Source: Rhodanobacteraceae bacterium
GTDB lineage: Bacteria; Pseudomonadota; Gammaproteobacteria; Xanthomonadales; SZUA-5
Direction of reading: 5' to 3'
Length of the DNA: 64,000 bases
NCBI GenBank assembly: GCA_024234055.1
Contig: JACKOW010000002.1
Coordinates: forward strand, 496,001 to 560,000
A program made the position numbers and the translations under genes. The notes beneath the pieces are model-generated. The model was given only the letters and a program-made list of their open reading frames with translations, was not told the origin of the DNA and made no database searches. The stretch's first letter is position 1. Each line of letters begins with the position of its first letter. Of this stretch, positions 17,486 to 26,119 are shown piece by piece.

Positions 17486-18081
17486 TGCGTTCCGGTCGTG
17501 CCATGCTGATTGCACCGATGGCCATCTTTGGCATCGGCGGCATCTGCCTGCTGATTCTGTTCTTCACGCCCGGACAGGAGGGTCCGTTTCACGACAACCT
17601 GCTGCCTGAGCTGATCGGCTTCTGCATCGAAGGCTTCTTCCTGGTCGGGCTGCTGACCCTGATCCAGAATTCACGCGAGCGGGCGCGGCGAAAGGAATTG
17701 TGGCAGAGCCTGCGCGGCTCGCTGCGCGGCATCTTGTCGAATCTGGACATCGCTTTCCTGCCGCCGAATGCCGAACCCACCGCCCCGGGCCAGCTGGAAC
17801 GCGATGTCGGCATCGTTCCCCGCTTCATGCGCGAGATGCAACTGGTGCAGATCGATCTGCCGAACATGCTGGCGCTGAAGCAGGAAAGCATGGAAACACT
17901 GGCGCTGGCGCGCGATCTGGTTCCAGTTGCGGCCCAGCTCAGCGCCAGTCACATGCGCTGGTGGATCGCCATCGTCAACAGCATGCGCAAGCTGTCCACC
18001 GCGCAGTCACGCCCGGAGGTCGAGCACAACGTGTACCGACTGCTGGAAAACATCCGCGAGTTTGACCGGCTGTCGTACTGA
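17485..18081 (+). CDS. hypothetical two-TM membrane protein, second of a coupled pair
   Basis: This 198-residue protein starts at the ATG overlapping the upstream stop (TGATG at 17483-17487). It has two transmembrane segments near the N-terminus (about residues 7-27 and 40-62), then a helical cytoplasmic region of about 130 residues with coiled-coil character. No known domain is recognised. The frame is open for 49 codons upstream but those lie inside the previous gene. A membrane-anchored partner of the preceding product is the simplest reading. Confidence 0.6.
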   Translation: MRSGRAMLIAPMAIFGIGGICLLILFFTPGQEGPFHDNLLPELIGFCIEGFFLVGLLTLIQNSRERARRKELWQSLRGSLRGILSNLDIAFLPPNAEPTAPGQLERDVGIVPRFMREMQLVQIDLPNMLALKQESMETLALARDLVPVAAQLSASHMRWWIAIVNSMRKLSTAQSRPEVEHNVYRLLENIREFDRLSY

Positions 18082-18164
18082 CGCCGGCGGATGATGGCAC
18101 CGAAATCTGGCTATCCTGCTGTTCGCGGGCGGCCAGCGCCGGCGATTTTTTGCAAGCCAGCCCA

Positions 18165-18345
18165 AGCGCACGACGCCAGCAACAGCAGCGGGGCAGGCTC
18201 TGCTCTTCTACAAGAGCCGCGGTATGCGAGGCTCTTGTAGTGCCGGGATTGCTCGGCAGGAAATACCGAACAACAACTGCAGCGGAGCAAGCTCCGCTCC
18301 ACGAGTGCCGCCTTGTACGAGGCTCTTGTAGTGCCGGGCTAGCTC
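18165..18345. repeat. direct and inverted repeats around GAGGCTCTTGTAGTGCCGGG
   Basis: The motif GAGGCTCTTGTAGTGCCGGG occurs twice, at about 18228-18247 and 18318-18337. A CTACAAGAGCC inverted partner lies near 18208-18218, so hairpins can form. Another short palindrome (GCGGAGCAAGCTCCGC) lies at about 18282-18297. The cluster separates convergent genes and may terminate both. Confidence 0.6.
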
Positions 18346-19520
18346 AGCGGCTTGCCGCACTGGCCACAGAAGCGGGCACCTGGGCGTGTGGGAGCGCCGC
18401 AGGCCGGGCAGCCGCCTGCCTTGGTCGATTTCTTGCGTCGTGTCCCCGCCGGTCTTGCGCCACGCAGACGCTCGATCAAGTCGGCAGTGCCAAGCTCGAC
18501 ATCTCTGGGCATGTCGGCCTGCGCTGCTGCGCGAGTGCCCAGCAGATCGCCGATCAGCTGCGCCAGATAGGCCGGTCCGATCAGCAACAGGGACACGCGA
18601 TTCTCGGCCAGCGCACTGACGTCGGCGAGGACGAAACCACCGGCTGTGCGCCAGCCGGCGACCGTCGTGACTTCGACCTGATTCGATGCCACCAGTTCGG
18701 AGCGGACGAAGCCAAATCCGATGCCACCGGCAGACAGTCCGCGGCAGAGCAGTTGCAGACCCTCGCGCAACAGGATCATCTGATCGCCGGCGGCGCCGGT
18801 GTTGCCAGCGAGGCGGCTGAGCAGACCTGCCGCTTCAAGCTCGGACAGCACCCGGTCCAGAGAGGCGTGGAAGTCGGCTGGCACCTGTTCGGGCGACAGC
18901 AGCCGGAGCAGCGAGACCGCCCAGCCCGGGTTGGACTGCGTCAGCCCCGCTTTCCAGCTGTCGAGAACATCGGCGATCGTCAGCCCCGGCGGCGGTCCGC
19001 TGACGCGCGCCGCCTGACGCAGGGCTGCAGCGGTGCCCAGCGCATCGATGATCGCCAGCAGCACCCAGAACTGATCCGCGCTCAGCGTGTAGCGTTCCGG
19101 CGGAATCTCGGCGACGCCGCCCAGGGCCAGCGCATCCAGCAGCGAAAGTTCCACATCTTCCAGGCTCAGCGGTCCCTGGAGCACGATTTCCTCCGGTGCG
19201 ATCGACACCTGGAATCCGGGTCCGAGCCCCGCCGGGTCGATCCACAGATATTGTCCCAGCCGCTGGTCGTCGCGATCGACGACGATCACACCCAGGCTGA
19301 GTCCCGGATCCAGCAGCGCCGGCATCAAGGACTCCCAGGCGCCATCCATGCGTTCGAGTGCGGCGATCAATCCGTCGCGGTCGGCGGACCCGGCCGGCGC
19401 CGACACCCGCACCAAGGGCGACAAGGGACCACCGTTCAGCTCGCCGAGCTCGGCTAGTGCCTTCAAGGCCCGCCGCGAAAGGACCCTGTGCCCGATCTCC
19501 TCCCTCGTGCTCACGCTCAT
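18339..19520 (-). CDS. protein with C-terminal zinc ribbon, last gene of six-gene cluster
   Basis: This 393-residue soluble protein has no recognised catalytic domain. The first 330 residues look like a helical/winged-helix type scaffold with several Leu-rich segments. The C-terminus carries a basic linker (TRRKKSTKAGG) and a double CxxC zinc ribbon, CPACGAPTRPGARFCGQCGK. The same ribbon form (CxxCGAP.xPGARFCxxCG) occurs at the N-terminus of the 23673-24320 product in the same cluster. It starts 16 bp after the stop of the 1034-residue gene, with GGGACA as ribosome binding site. A cytoplasmic adaptor role in the cluster is inference. Confidence 0.65.
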   Translation of the reverse strand: MSVSTREEIGHRVLSRRALKALAELGELNGGPLSPLVRVSAPAGSADRDGLIAALERMDGAWESLMPALLDPGLSLGVIVVDRDDQRLGQYLWIDPAGLGPGFQVSIAPEEIVLQGPLSLEDVELSLLDALALGGVAEIPPERYTLSADQFWVLLAIIDALGTAAALRQAARVSGPPPGLTIADVLDSWKAGLTQSNPGWAVSLLRLLSPEQVPADFHASLDRVLSELEAAGLLSRLAGNTGAAGDQMILLREGLQLLCRGLSAGGIGFGFVRSELVASNQVEVTTVAGWRTAGGFVLADVSALAENRVSLLLIGPAYLAQLIGDLLGTRAAAQADMPRDVELGTADLIERLRGARPAGTRRKKSTKAGGCPACGAPTRPGARFCGQCGKPLS

Positions 19521-19536
19521 CGCTGTCCCCCAGTCA

Positions 19537-22500
19537 TCAGTGCTGCAAACCCAGCCGCTGCATCAGATCGGCGGGCGAGTGGATGCCGGCCTCGCGCAGC
19601 ATGCGCGCGGCGATGGCCGGATCCTTCTGTCCGGCGACCGCGCGCACGATGCGAGACGTGGCTTCGTCCATGCCCAGCCCGACTGCCCGTCCGCGATTGG
19701 CGTACTTGACCATCTGGTTCAAATCACCACGTTCGAAGGCGTGGGTAATGCCTTCGACCTGGGTTGCGCGCACCTGCGGCCACTGCTCAACCGGTATCTG
19801 CACGGCGCCACCCTGGTGGCCTTCCCAGACGCCCTCGTTCAACCACTGTTCCTGGGTCATGCCCGGCGGCGGCTGCAGGTTGCGGCGGCCAGCCAGCACA
19901 CCCTCGCGGCCCTGCGCGGTGGCGACGTGGTCGCCGACGCGGATGGAGCCATCCTTGCCCACGTAGACCGGATGGTGCCCGGCTGTGCCGGTGCTCTGGC
20001 CGATGTTCTCCAGCGTGATCTGGGCATTGGGCGCGGCGCCCCGTGCATCCATCAGGCCCTGACTCGGCCGGTAGATGTTGATGTCCAACTGCTCCTGGGT
20101 CATGCCCAGATTGCTGCATTCCTGCTGCAGGATGCGCTCGGCCTCCTCGCGACTGACGTGCTTCAGACCCAGCACGGTCTGGTCCAGATCCGCCTGAATA
20201 TTGGAGCCCGAAAGACGTGAGCGACTGCCCTGGGTGGCATTGAAGGTGTCAAAGCGCCGCGGGACCGGCTGCCCTGCCGCCTGCAGCGCCCGGGCTTCCT
20301 GCTCGATTACCCGGCGGCTGGCCTGATTCACGGCCTGATCCTGCAGTTGCAGCTTGCGTGCGGTCATCAAGGCATGTGAGTCCTGGCTGATCAATCCGCG
20401 GGCACGCAGCTCATAGAGTGCCGTGCCGCCGTTGTTGGCACGAATGGCGTCGTCGATGACCGCGGCCAGCTCCGGATTGTCCTTCAGCAGCTTCTGCGCC
20501 TGCTGGAAATTCTGGAAGGCGGGCTGACCACGCATGGCCTTGCGCGCCAGCAACTCGGCCTCATGCGCCAGCCGGGTACTGGCCTGTAACTCCTGGGCAT
20601 GGCTCAGCGCCTTGCGACTGCGGTCCAGCAGTTGCTGCACGGTCGCGTTGCCGGGCTTTGCCTGAGCCGCGCGCTCCAGATCGCTGATGCGCTTTTCGAT
20701 CTGGGCCACGGTTCGCGCGGTCTCGGCCGATGCATTCGCCAGTGTACGTGCCGCTTGGCGATCGACGGCATCGTGCAGCGCCGTGCCCCATCGGGTCGAG
20801 GGCTTGGTGGTGGGACGTTCCAGGCCGACCAGAATACCGGCGATCTTGATCGCGGCTGCCGGCACTGCCCAGAGCTTTTCTTCCAGCGAGGCATGCGGAT
20901 CGCGGAAGGAGTTGAGTTCGTCCCAGGGCAGGATTTCAGTCTTGACGAAATGCCAGAGCTTCTCGACCGGATTCCACGCGGTCTTGAGCATGGCCTGGCC
21001 TACACCCAGCAGCGCGTCCCCATAGCGACCATCCCGCAGCCCTTCGCGAATGGCCTTGTTCTCCGCCTGCAGATTCTTCGCGCCCCATTCCTTCAAGGAT
21101 TCGCGCAATCCCAGTTCGAAGGTCCGAGGATTGAGAATGGCCTCACCGATGGCCTTGATGCCATCCCAGGCGTTGCCGAAGAAACTGCCGATGCCTTTGA
21201 CCAGTCCCACGGCGCCCTTGCCCACGCCCACCAGGAACTCGCCACCAGCGCCCAGCAAGGCGCCGCCGGCGTCCCAGGTGGCCGAGTTGGGCTTCGGAAT
21301 GTCCTTGTCGAGCTTCTCAAGGGCGTTGCGTATGTCTTTCTGTGCTTCTTTCCAGGCCTCTGGATTGGGCTTTCCATCCGGGCCAATCACGTTCTGTTGC
21401 GCCTGAGCAACCGCCTGCGCCAGTTCCTGGTTGCCGGTGGTCTGCGCCACCTGGTTCAGATGCGCCAGCGTTCGGCTGATGCTGTCGACCGGGGCCTCCG
21501 CCTTGGCCGCTTCGGCTCCGTCCTTCGCGCTGTCGGAATCGGGGCCATCCTGTGCGCGGGAGCGGCGGCGCTTCTTCGCCGGCTTCGGCGGCGAAGTTCT
21601 CGGCGGCATCGGCGGCGGCTTGCCGCCACCCAAGCCGGACAACAGTTTTCCCAGCAATCCGATCAAGGGCGGGCCCAGCACGCCCACCAGGGTTTGCCGG
21701 GTACTCGCCGGTCCCGGCAAGGGGCCGACCTGACCCAGCCCGGGCACCGGCGCTGCCGGCACCATCGGCCGGGAAGGATCAAAGGCAGGAATGACGATCT
21801 GCTCGGTGATCGCCTTGCCAGCCACACTGACCTGAACCTCGATGGAGATGCGCTGGCCATCCCAGACCACGGAATTGGCGAACTTGCCATTGATCAGCCA
21901 GGCTACGCCGCGAATGTCCTGGGCCGGGCGACCACGACTGTCGAGCACATCGACCGAAGGTGACAGCACATCGCCAGGTTTCAGTGGCGGGACGCGGATG
22001 ACGGCACGGAAATTGTCGGCCACCGGCGCTGTGCCCCCGGCAAGACCATCCTCCAGAAAGCCGCGATGTAGGGCCTCGGCCAACTGCGTCACCCGGCGCC
22101 GGGCCACGTCCTCACTGGTCGCCTCACCCCAGTAATGCTTGAGCTCGATCAGATGACTGGGATAGGACCAGTACCAGATCATGTTGGCCGGATTGCCGCC
22201 CTCACTGAACGGACCGCGCGTCTCCGGCTCCGGCACAAAAGCGGTGTACCCGGCATGGAGAGTGCCGCCCCAGGGCGCCTGGGTCTGCTGCGTCATGCGC
22301 TGGATCGCCGCGAAGAAGCGCTGGTTTTCCCAGCCATCGGCGCCGGGGCCGTAGACGGAAATCTGGATGCTGTCGCTGCCCTTGTCCTTCTGCGATTCCA
22401 TGCCCTGCAGGACGATGCCGCCGCGATCGTAGATCAACGGTCCGCCACTGACGTACAGCGCCGGCAATTCACCCAGATGGCCACGCGAGACCTTGCGCAC

Positions 22501-22641
22501 TTCGAATTGCTGCAACACATATCGCAGCGCGTGGTATTCGTCGCTCTGACGGCCATCCTCATCTTGCCCAAGGCTGCGCGTTGGCAACAGAGCCAGGCTC
22601 AGCAGCAACAGCATCCAGCGCCAGCGTCCCGCGGTGCTCAC
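19537..22641 (-). CDS. large exported protein of unknown function, core of six-gene cluster
   Basis: This 1034-residue product starts at GTG 22641, which overlaps the upstream stop (GTGA). A second possible start is Met at 22614. A signal peptide follows (WRWMLLLLSLALLPTRSLG). The N-terminal 300 residues look like a mixed alpha/beta domain with a caspase-like or hydrolase-like layout that I cannot assign. A Gly/Pro/Leu segment comes next, then a Pro/Lys/Arg-rich linker (around residues 360-400, PPKPAKKRRRSR). Long helical stretches, partly coiled coil, follow. The last 200 residues form a compact domain with GTAGHHPVYVGKDGSIRVGDH and a Trp-containing EGVWEGHQGG motif. The order resembles multidomain secreted effectors, but no toxin family is recognised. 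Function is unknown. Confidence 0.7.
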   Translation of the reverse strand: MSTAGRWRWMLLLLSLALLPTRSLGQDEDGRQSDEYHALRYVLQQFEVRKVSRGHLGELPALYVSGGPLIYDRGGIVLQGMESQKDKGSDSIQISVYGPGADGWENQRFFAAIQRMTQQTQAPWGGTLHAGYTAFVPEPETRGPFSEGGNPANMIWYWSYPSHLIELKHYWGEATSEDVARRRVTQLAEALHRGFLEDGLAGGTAPVADNFRAVIRVPPLKPGDVLSPSVDVLDSRGRPAQDIRGVAWLINGKFANSVVWDGQRISIEVQVSVAGKAITEQIVIPAFDPSRPMVPAAPVPGLGQVGPLPGPASTRQTLVGVLGPPLIGLLGKLLSGLGGGKPPPMPPRTSPPKPAKKRRRSRAQDGPDSDSAKDGAEAAKAEAPVDSISRTLAHLNQVAQTTGNQELAQAVAQAQQNVIGPDGKPNPEAWKEAQKDIRNALEKLDKDIPKPNSATWDAGGALLGAGGEFLVGVGKGAVGLVKGIGSFFGNAWDGIKAIGEAILNPRTFELGLRESLKEWGAKNLQAENKAIREGLRDGRYGDALLGVGQAMLKTAWNPVEKLWHFVKTEILPWDELNSFRDPHASLEEKLWAVPAAAIKIAGILVGLERPTTKPSTRWGTALHDAVDRQAARTLANASAETARTVAQIEKRISDLERAAQAKPGNATVQQLLDRSRKALSHAQELQASTRLAHEAELLARKAMRGQPAFQNFQQAQKLLKDNPELAAVIDDAIRANNGGTALYELRARGLISQDSHALMTARKLQLQDQAVNQASRRVIEQEARALQAAGQPVPRRFDTFNATQGSRSRLSGSNIQADLDQTVLGLKHVSREEAERILQQECSNLGMTQEQLDINIYRPSQGLMDARGAAPNAQITLENIGQSTGTAGHHPVYVGKDGSIRVGDHVATAQGREGVLAGRRNLQPPPGMTQEQWLNEGVWEGHQGGAVQIPVEQWPQVRATQVEGITHAFERGDLNQMVKYANRGRAVGLGMDEATSRIVRAVAGQKDPAIAARMLREAGIHSPADLMQRLGLQH

Positions 22642-23102
22642 GGCGCTGCTCCGGCTGCCAGCGTCGCCAGCATCGCCCAGGCAGCCGCGGTCGGCACCAT
22701 CACCGCCACCGGCACCACCGCGTTGTAGATGGCTGAGCCGCCCTTGGCCGCGAGCGTACTGCCGGCCAGCGAAGCGGCCGTCAGCAAGCCGGCTGTAGCG
22801 AATGCCTGCACCGATTCCCAACCGAAACCCAACTCCGCCAACAGGGCCAGGGCAGCGAAGGGCAGCAGCATCAGCAAACCCTCATCGACCGCAGCACGAA
22901 CGACCTGGGTTCCGTGTTCGGCGCGCACCGAGCCATTGCCCGCATGTAGCAGCGCGCGCAGCAGAAGAATGGCAAACTCGCCCAGAATCAGCGCCGCGCC
23001 AGCTGCCGCGAATACCGCCTCGCTGGTGTCCAGGTGACGGCCGGTCAGCGCACCCAGCGTTGCCAGACTGGCCACCCGGATCAGGCGCGAACCGGCGCTC
23101 AT
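22638..23102 (-). CDS. small polytopic membrane protein, six-gene cluster
   Basis: This 154-residue hydrophobic protein has four probable membrane helices rich in Ala, Leu and Gly. It starts at ATG 23102, overlapping the stop of the preceding gene (ATGA), and its own stop overlaps the GTG of the 1034-residue gene. This is strong evidence of translational coupling in both directions. No family is recognised. The frame extends 98 codons upstream, but that part lies within the previous gene and is a shadow. Confidence 0.65.
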   Translation of the reverse strand: MSAGSRLIRVASLATLGALTGRHLDTSEAVFAAAGAALILGEFAILLLRALLHAGNGSVRAEHGTQVVRAAVDEGLLMLLPFAALALLAELGFGWESVQAFATAGLLTAASLAGSTLAAKGGSAIYNAVVPVAVMVPTAAAWAMLATLAAGAAP

Positions 23103-23686
23103 GGACCGACTCCAAACTGCACCCAGCCGATCAGCAGCAAGGCACCACTGATGCCCGAGAGCAGCGCCGCAACACCACCGCGGCCGCCAGCCAATTCGCG
23201 CACAGCGACGAACAGCGGCCCCAGCGCCCACAACAGTCCGGTCACGCCACAGGAAACAGCCGTGTTCCACCCCAGAAACAGGTTCAGCGCCAGGCCGAAC
23301 AAGCCGTAGATCAGGGCATTGCCATAGGCACCGCCAAAGGCACGCACGGTCCAGCCCAGACCGTGGCTGCCAGTAAACGGGCGCGACAGCAGCCATGCCG
23401 CCACTGCCACCAGCGCCACCCCTGCGGTGCCCAGCAGAGTGCCCCGCATTACCAGCAACGCCAGCGCCGAACTGTCCCAGCTGCTGGTGCGCGCCAGATC
23501 CAGTGCCGCCTGCAGCGAAATCGTGCCGAAAGCCAGCCCGGAGACCGCCAAGGCCGGGAGCACACCGAAACCGTCCAGATGGCGCGCGATCAAACCCGCT
23601 GGATCAAACAGTGCCGACAGCCAGACCGAGCCCGGCCGGGCGCCGGGCGCAGAGGCTGGCGCAGTCAAGGCTTCAGGGCGCGACAC
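23099..23686 (-). CDS. Yip1-like polytopic membrane protein, six-gene cluster
   Basis: This 195-residue protein has about five membrane helices and starts at GTG 23686, 14 nt inside the previous gene. The layout resembles the Yip1/YIP1 family from memory: a DPAG opening, then helices with TGSHGLGWTVRAFGGAYGNA and a final NLFLGWNTAVSCGVTGLLWALGP block. That family often neighbours zinc-ribbon proteins in bacteria. The assignment needs a profile search. It sits between a zinc-ribbon protein and another small membrane protein and is probably part of one membrane complex. Confidence 0.6.
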   Translation of the reverse strand: MSRPEALTAPASAPGARPGSVWLSALFDPAGLIARHLDGFGVLPALAVSGLAFGTISLQAALDLARTSSWDSSALALLVMRGTLLGTAGVALVAVAAWLLSRPFTGSHGLGWTVRAFGGAYGNALIYGLFGLALNLFLGWNTAVSCGVTGLLWALGPLFVAVRELAGGRGGVAALLSGISGALLLIGWVQFGVGP

Positions 23687-24320
23687 TGGCCACTCCCAGA
23701 TCGATCACCGGCTCCGACAAGCCCAGGCCGCTGTCATCCAGGCTTTGCAGAAAGTCGCGCATCTCGCTCTGCGCCGTCTGCAGATCACCATTGCCATCAT
23801 CGACGTGGTGGCGATAGAGCCCCTGACCGAGCTGAGCCAGGGCATCGTTGAATGCGCTGCGCTGCTCCAGGGAGGACTCGCCGCCGGCCAGGATTGAAGC
23901 GACTTCGGCGCGGTGGGCGGCCTGAACGGCGGACTTGAGCGCCTCGATGGTCTGGCGTGTCACCGGTGCGCGTGAGGGCTGCACCGCAGGCTGAGCAACG
24001 GCAGAATCGGGTTGCGTCGGGGCATTCGCCGACATTGGCACCGGCGGTACCTCAGAGGCCCGTGGCCACAGCGCCAAGCCCGCCGCAGCTACCGCAATGA
24101 CCAGCGCCAGCACGCCCAGCCTGCTGGCATGGGAACTGGGGGTGGCCGTTGATGCCGGCGCCGGGTGGGCCGCGGGCAACGGCTCCGGCTCCGGCGGCAG
24201 AGGCGCAATCGGGGGCCTGGCTGGAGCGGGCTCTGCCATGGGCACACCGCAGCGCTCGCAGAATCTGGCTCCCGGCACCCATGGAGCACCGCAGGATTCA
24301 CAAAAACGGTTCTGCGTCAT
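23673..24320 (-). CDS. membrane-anchored zinc-ribbon protein, six-gene cluster
   Basis: This 215-residue protein opens with a double CxxC zinc ribbon (CESCGAPWVPGARFCERCG, residues 7-25) and a Pro/Ala-rich linker. A single transmembrane helix follows (LGVLALVIAVAAAGLALWP, about residues 70-90), then a hydrophilic, mostly helical C-terminal domain of about 120 residues. The topology would place the ribbon in the cytoplasm and the helical part outside. The start is taken at the Met just before the ribbon, 7 bp after the stop of the preceding gene. Zinc-ribbon plus TM proteins of this kind are common but functionally obscure. Confidence 0.65.
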   Translation of the reverse strand: MTQNRFCESCGAPWVPGARFCERCGVPMAEPAPARPPIAPLPPEPEPLPAAHPAPASTATPSSHASRLGVLALVIAVAAAGLALWPRASEVPPVPMSANAPTQPDSAVAQPAVQPSRAPVTRQTIEALKSAVQAAHRAEVASILAGGESSLEQRSAFNDALAQLGQGLYRHHVDDGNGDLQTAQSEMRDFLQSLDDSGLGLSEPVIDLGVASVAP

Positions 24321-24327
24321 CGCCCAC

Positions 24328-25320
24328 TCACTCCTGCGTCTCGGCAATCAGCACGCCGGGCGCACGCCCACGCGCGCCGCGCCAGCCGATCACCGCCAGC
24401 ACGCCCATGGCTGCCGCCGACAAGGCGAGCAGCACCCAGTCGGCATCGGAATACACGGTCCAGCTGGCGTAGAACTCACCGCGATGCAACCAGGATTCGT
24501 GCACGCTCAGCGCTTCCGTCAGCAACACCACCACGAGCACCAGATCAAGCGCCAACAGGACATAGCCGAACAGGCCGATCAGCCACACGGTGGCCAGCCC
24601 GAAACACAGCTGCAGCAGGGGCAGCATCAGCGAGACATCGAATTCCTCGACCAGCATGAACAGTGGAACGCAGGCCAGCACGACCCAGGCGCTCTGCAGC
24701 AGATAGCCGCGCAGGGGCGACCGGGTCGGCAGACGCGCTTCGGTGCCATGCGCTGCCATTTCGGCGCCGATGCGTGCCGCCACGGCGTCGTAGTTGTCGG
24801 GTGTGGCATAGATGATCAGCAGCCGACGCCAGCGGTTGCGCAACACCACCGCCAATCGATCTGGCTGATACTCGGCCCGGAAGGCCCCGCGCCAGCTCAG
24901 GCTGCGCCGCTCATCGGACGCGGCGATCATGCCCATGCCCGCCGCTTGCGGCCGTCCACTGAGCATGCCCAACAGCAGCAACAGCCAGTTGCCGGTTCTG
25001 GCGCGACGGTCGATGGTCTCGAAGACCACGCCCTTGTGGTCGACGCGGATGCGGCAATGCATGCGGTTGCCGAACACCAGCAGCATGATCAGCAGCGACA
25101 GCAGCATCAGCCCCAGACCGACAGCGCCGAATGCCAGCCAGATCATGCCGATGGATTGGTATTCGCCGCTCGTCAGGAACACCAGACTGAGCATGCTGGC
25201 ACCGATGGCGCTGGACAGCGCAAACACCTTCACCAGCGCCCCGGTGATCATCCGGTTGTTCAGCAGGGGAACCTCGATCTCCCAGACCAGGGCATCTGCG
25301 GCGGCGCGATGATTTGTCAT
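24328..25320 (-). CDS. polytopic membrane protein, first gene of six-gene cluster
   Basis: This 330-residue protein has two N-terminal membrane helices, then a soluble beta-rich segment of about 130 residues (MHCRIRVDHKGVVFETIDRR onwards, PH-like in flavour). Further hydrophobic helices fill the C-terminal half. The start ATG 25320 has a strong Shine-Dalgarno (GAGGTGAT, 6 nt spacing). It is the first gene on the strand and faces the oxidoreductase operon across a 217-bp divergent spacer that must hold the promoters. No family is recognised. Confidence 0.65.
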   Translation of the reverse strand: MTNHRAAADALVWEIEVPLLNNRMITGALVKVFALSSAIGASMLSLVFLTSGEYQSIGMIWLAFGAVGLGLMLLSLLIMLLVFGNRMHCRIRVDHKGVVFETIDRRARTGNWLLLLLGMLSGRPQAAGMGMIAASDERRSLSWRGAFRAEYQPDRLAVVLRNRWRRLLIIYATPDNYDAVAARIGAEMAAHGTEARLPTRSPLRGYLLQSAWVVLACVPLFMLVEEFDVSLMLPLLQLCFGLATVWLIGLFGYVLLALDLVLVVVLLTEALSVHESWLHRGEFYASWTVYSDADWVLLALSAAAMGVLAVIGWRGARGRAPGVLIAETQE

Positions 25321-25537
25321 GGCGATCACCTCGCATCGAGGGAGTCCGCCGCCATCTAAGGCGCAAATGCCCCGCAGCACCTTGACCAGAATCAACCGGC
25401 GACATCGGCAATGGTGCGACTGAGCAGACCTGAATCCTGATCAAGGTCGCCGATTCTCAGCGGCCTAGACTGGGTGCAAGCGGCTGTTCCCGAACTCGGG
25501 AGCGCGCATTCGAACCAGGCTGGTCGGGGAGGTGGCG

Positions 25538-26119
25538 GTGTTCCAGGTACGCATCCACGGTCGCGGCGGACAGGGCGTGGTCACCGCCACGGAAATGCTC
25601 TCGATCGCGGCTTTCGACGAGGGCAGGCATGCCCAGGCATTTCCCAGTTTCGGTTCCGAGCGCACCGGTGCCCCGGTGGTGGCTTTCTGTCGCATCGACG
25701 ACAAGGAAATCCGCCTGCGCGAGCCGATCATGGAACCCGATGCATTGATCATCCAGGATCCCACCCTGCTGCATCAGATCGATTGCTTCGCCGGACTCAA
25801 GGCCGATGGCTATGTGCTGATCAACACCAACAAGAGCTTTGCCGAGCTCGGCCTGGCCGATTTTCTGGCGGCGCATCGGGCCGAGCGCCTGTGCACCGTG
25901 TCGGCGACCGACCTGGCGCTGAAACACGTGGGCAGGCCGCTGCCGAACATGCCGTTGCTCGGCGGTTTCGCCGCCATCTCCGGCGTGATCCAGCTGGAAT
26001 CGGTGTGCAAGGCCATCCGAGAAAAATTCGCCGGCAAGGTGGCCGAGGGCAATGTCGCCGCCGCCACCGAGGCCTATCAGCGGGTCCGCGAGGCCCTGGA
26101 GGGTGTGAGCCATGCTTAA
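25538..26119 (+). CDS. porG: 2-oxoacid:acceptor oxidoreductase, gamma subunit
   Basis: This 193-residue protein is the gamma subunit of a pyruvate/2-oxoacid:ferredoxin oxidoreductase, which oxidises a 2-oxoacid with CoA to acyl-CoA, CO2 and reduced acceptor. The N-terminus (VRIHGRGGQGVVTATEML), PSFGSERTGAPVVAFCRI and the C-terminal MPLLGGFAA are typical. I start at GTG 25538 because GGGGAGG at 25526-25532 gives a 5-nt spacing; GTG 25532 would lie inside that ribosome binding site. It overlaps the alpha-subunit gene by 8 nt. The symbol is used for the family; the actual oxoacid is not known. Confidence 0.88.
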   Translation: MFQVRIHGRGGQGVVTATEMLSIAAFDEGRHAQAFPSFGSERTGAPVVAFCRIDDKEIRLREPIMEPDALIIQDPTLLHQIDCFAGLKADGYVLINTNKSFAELGLADFLAAHRAERLCTVSATDLALKHVGRPLPNMPLLGGFAAISGVIQLESVCKAIREKFAGKVAEGNVAAATEAYQRVREALEGVSHA

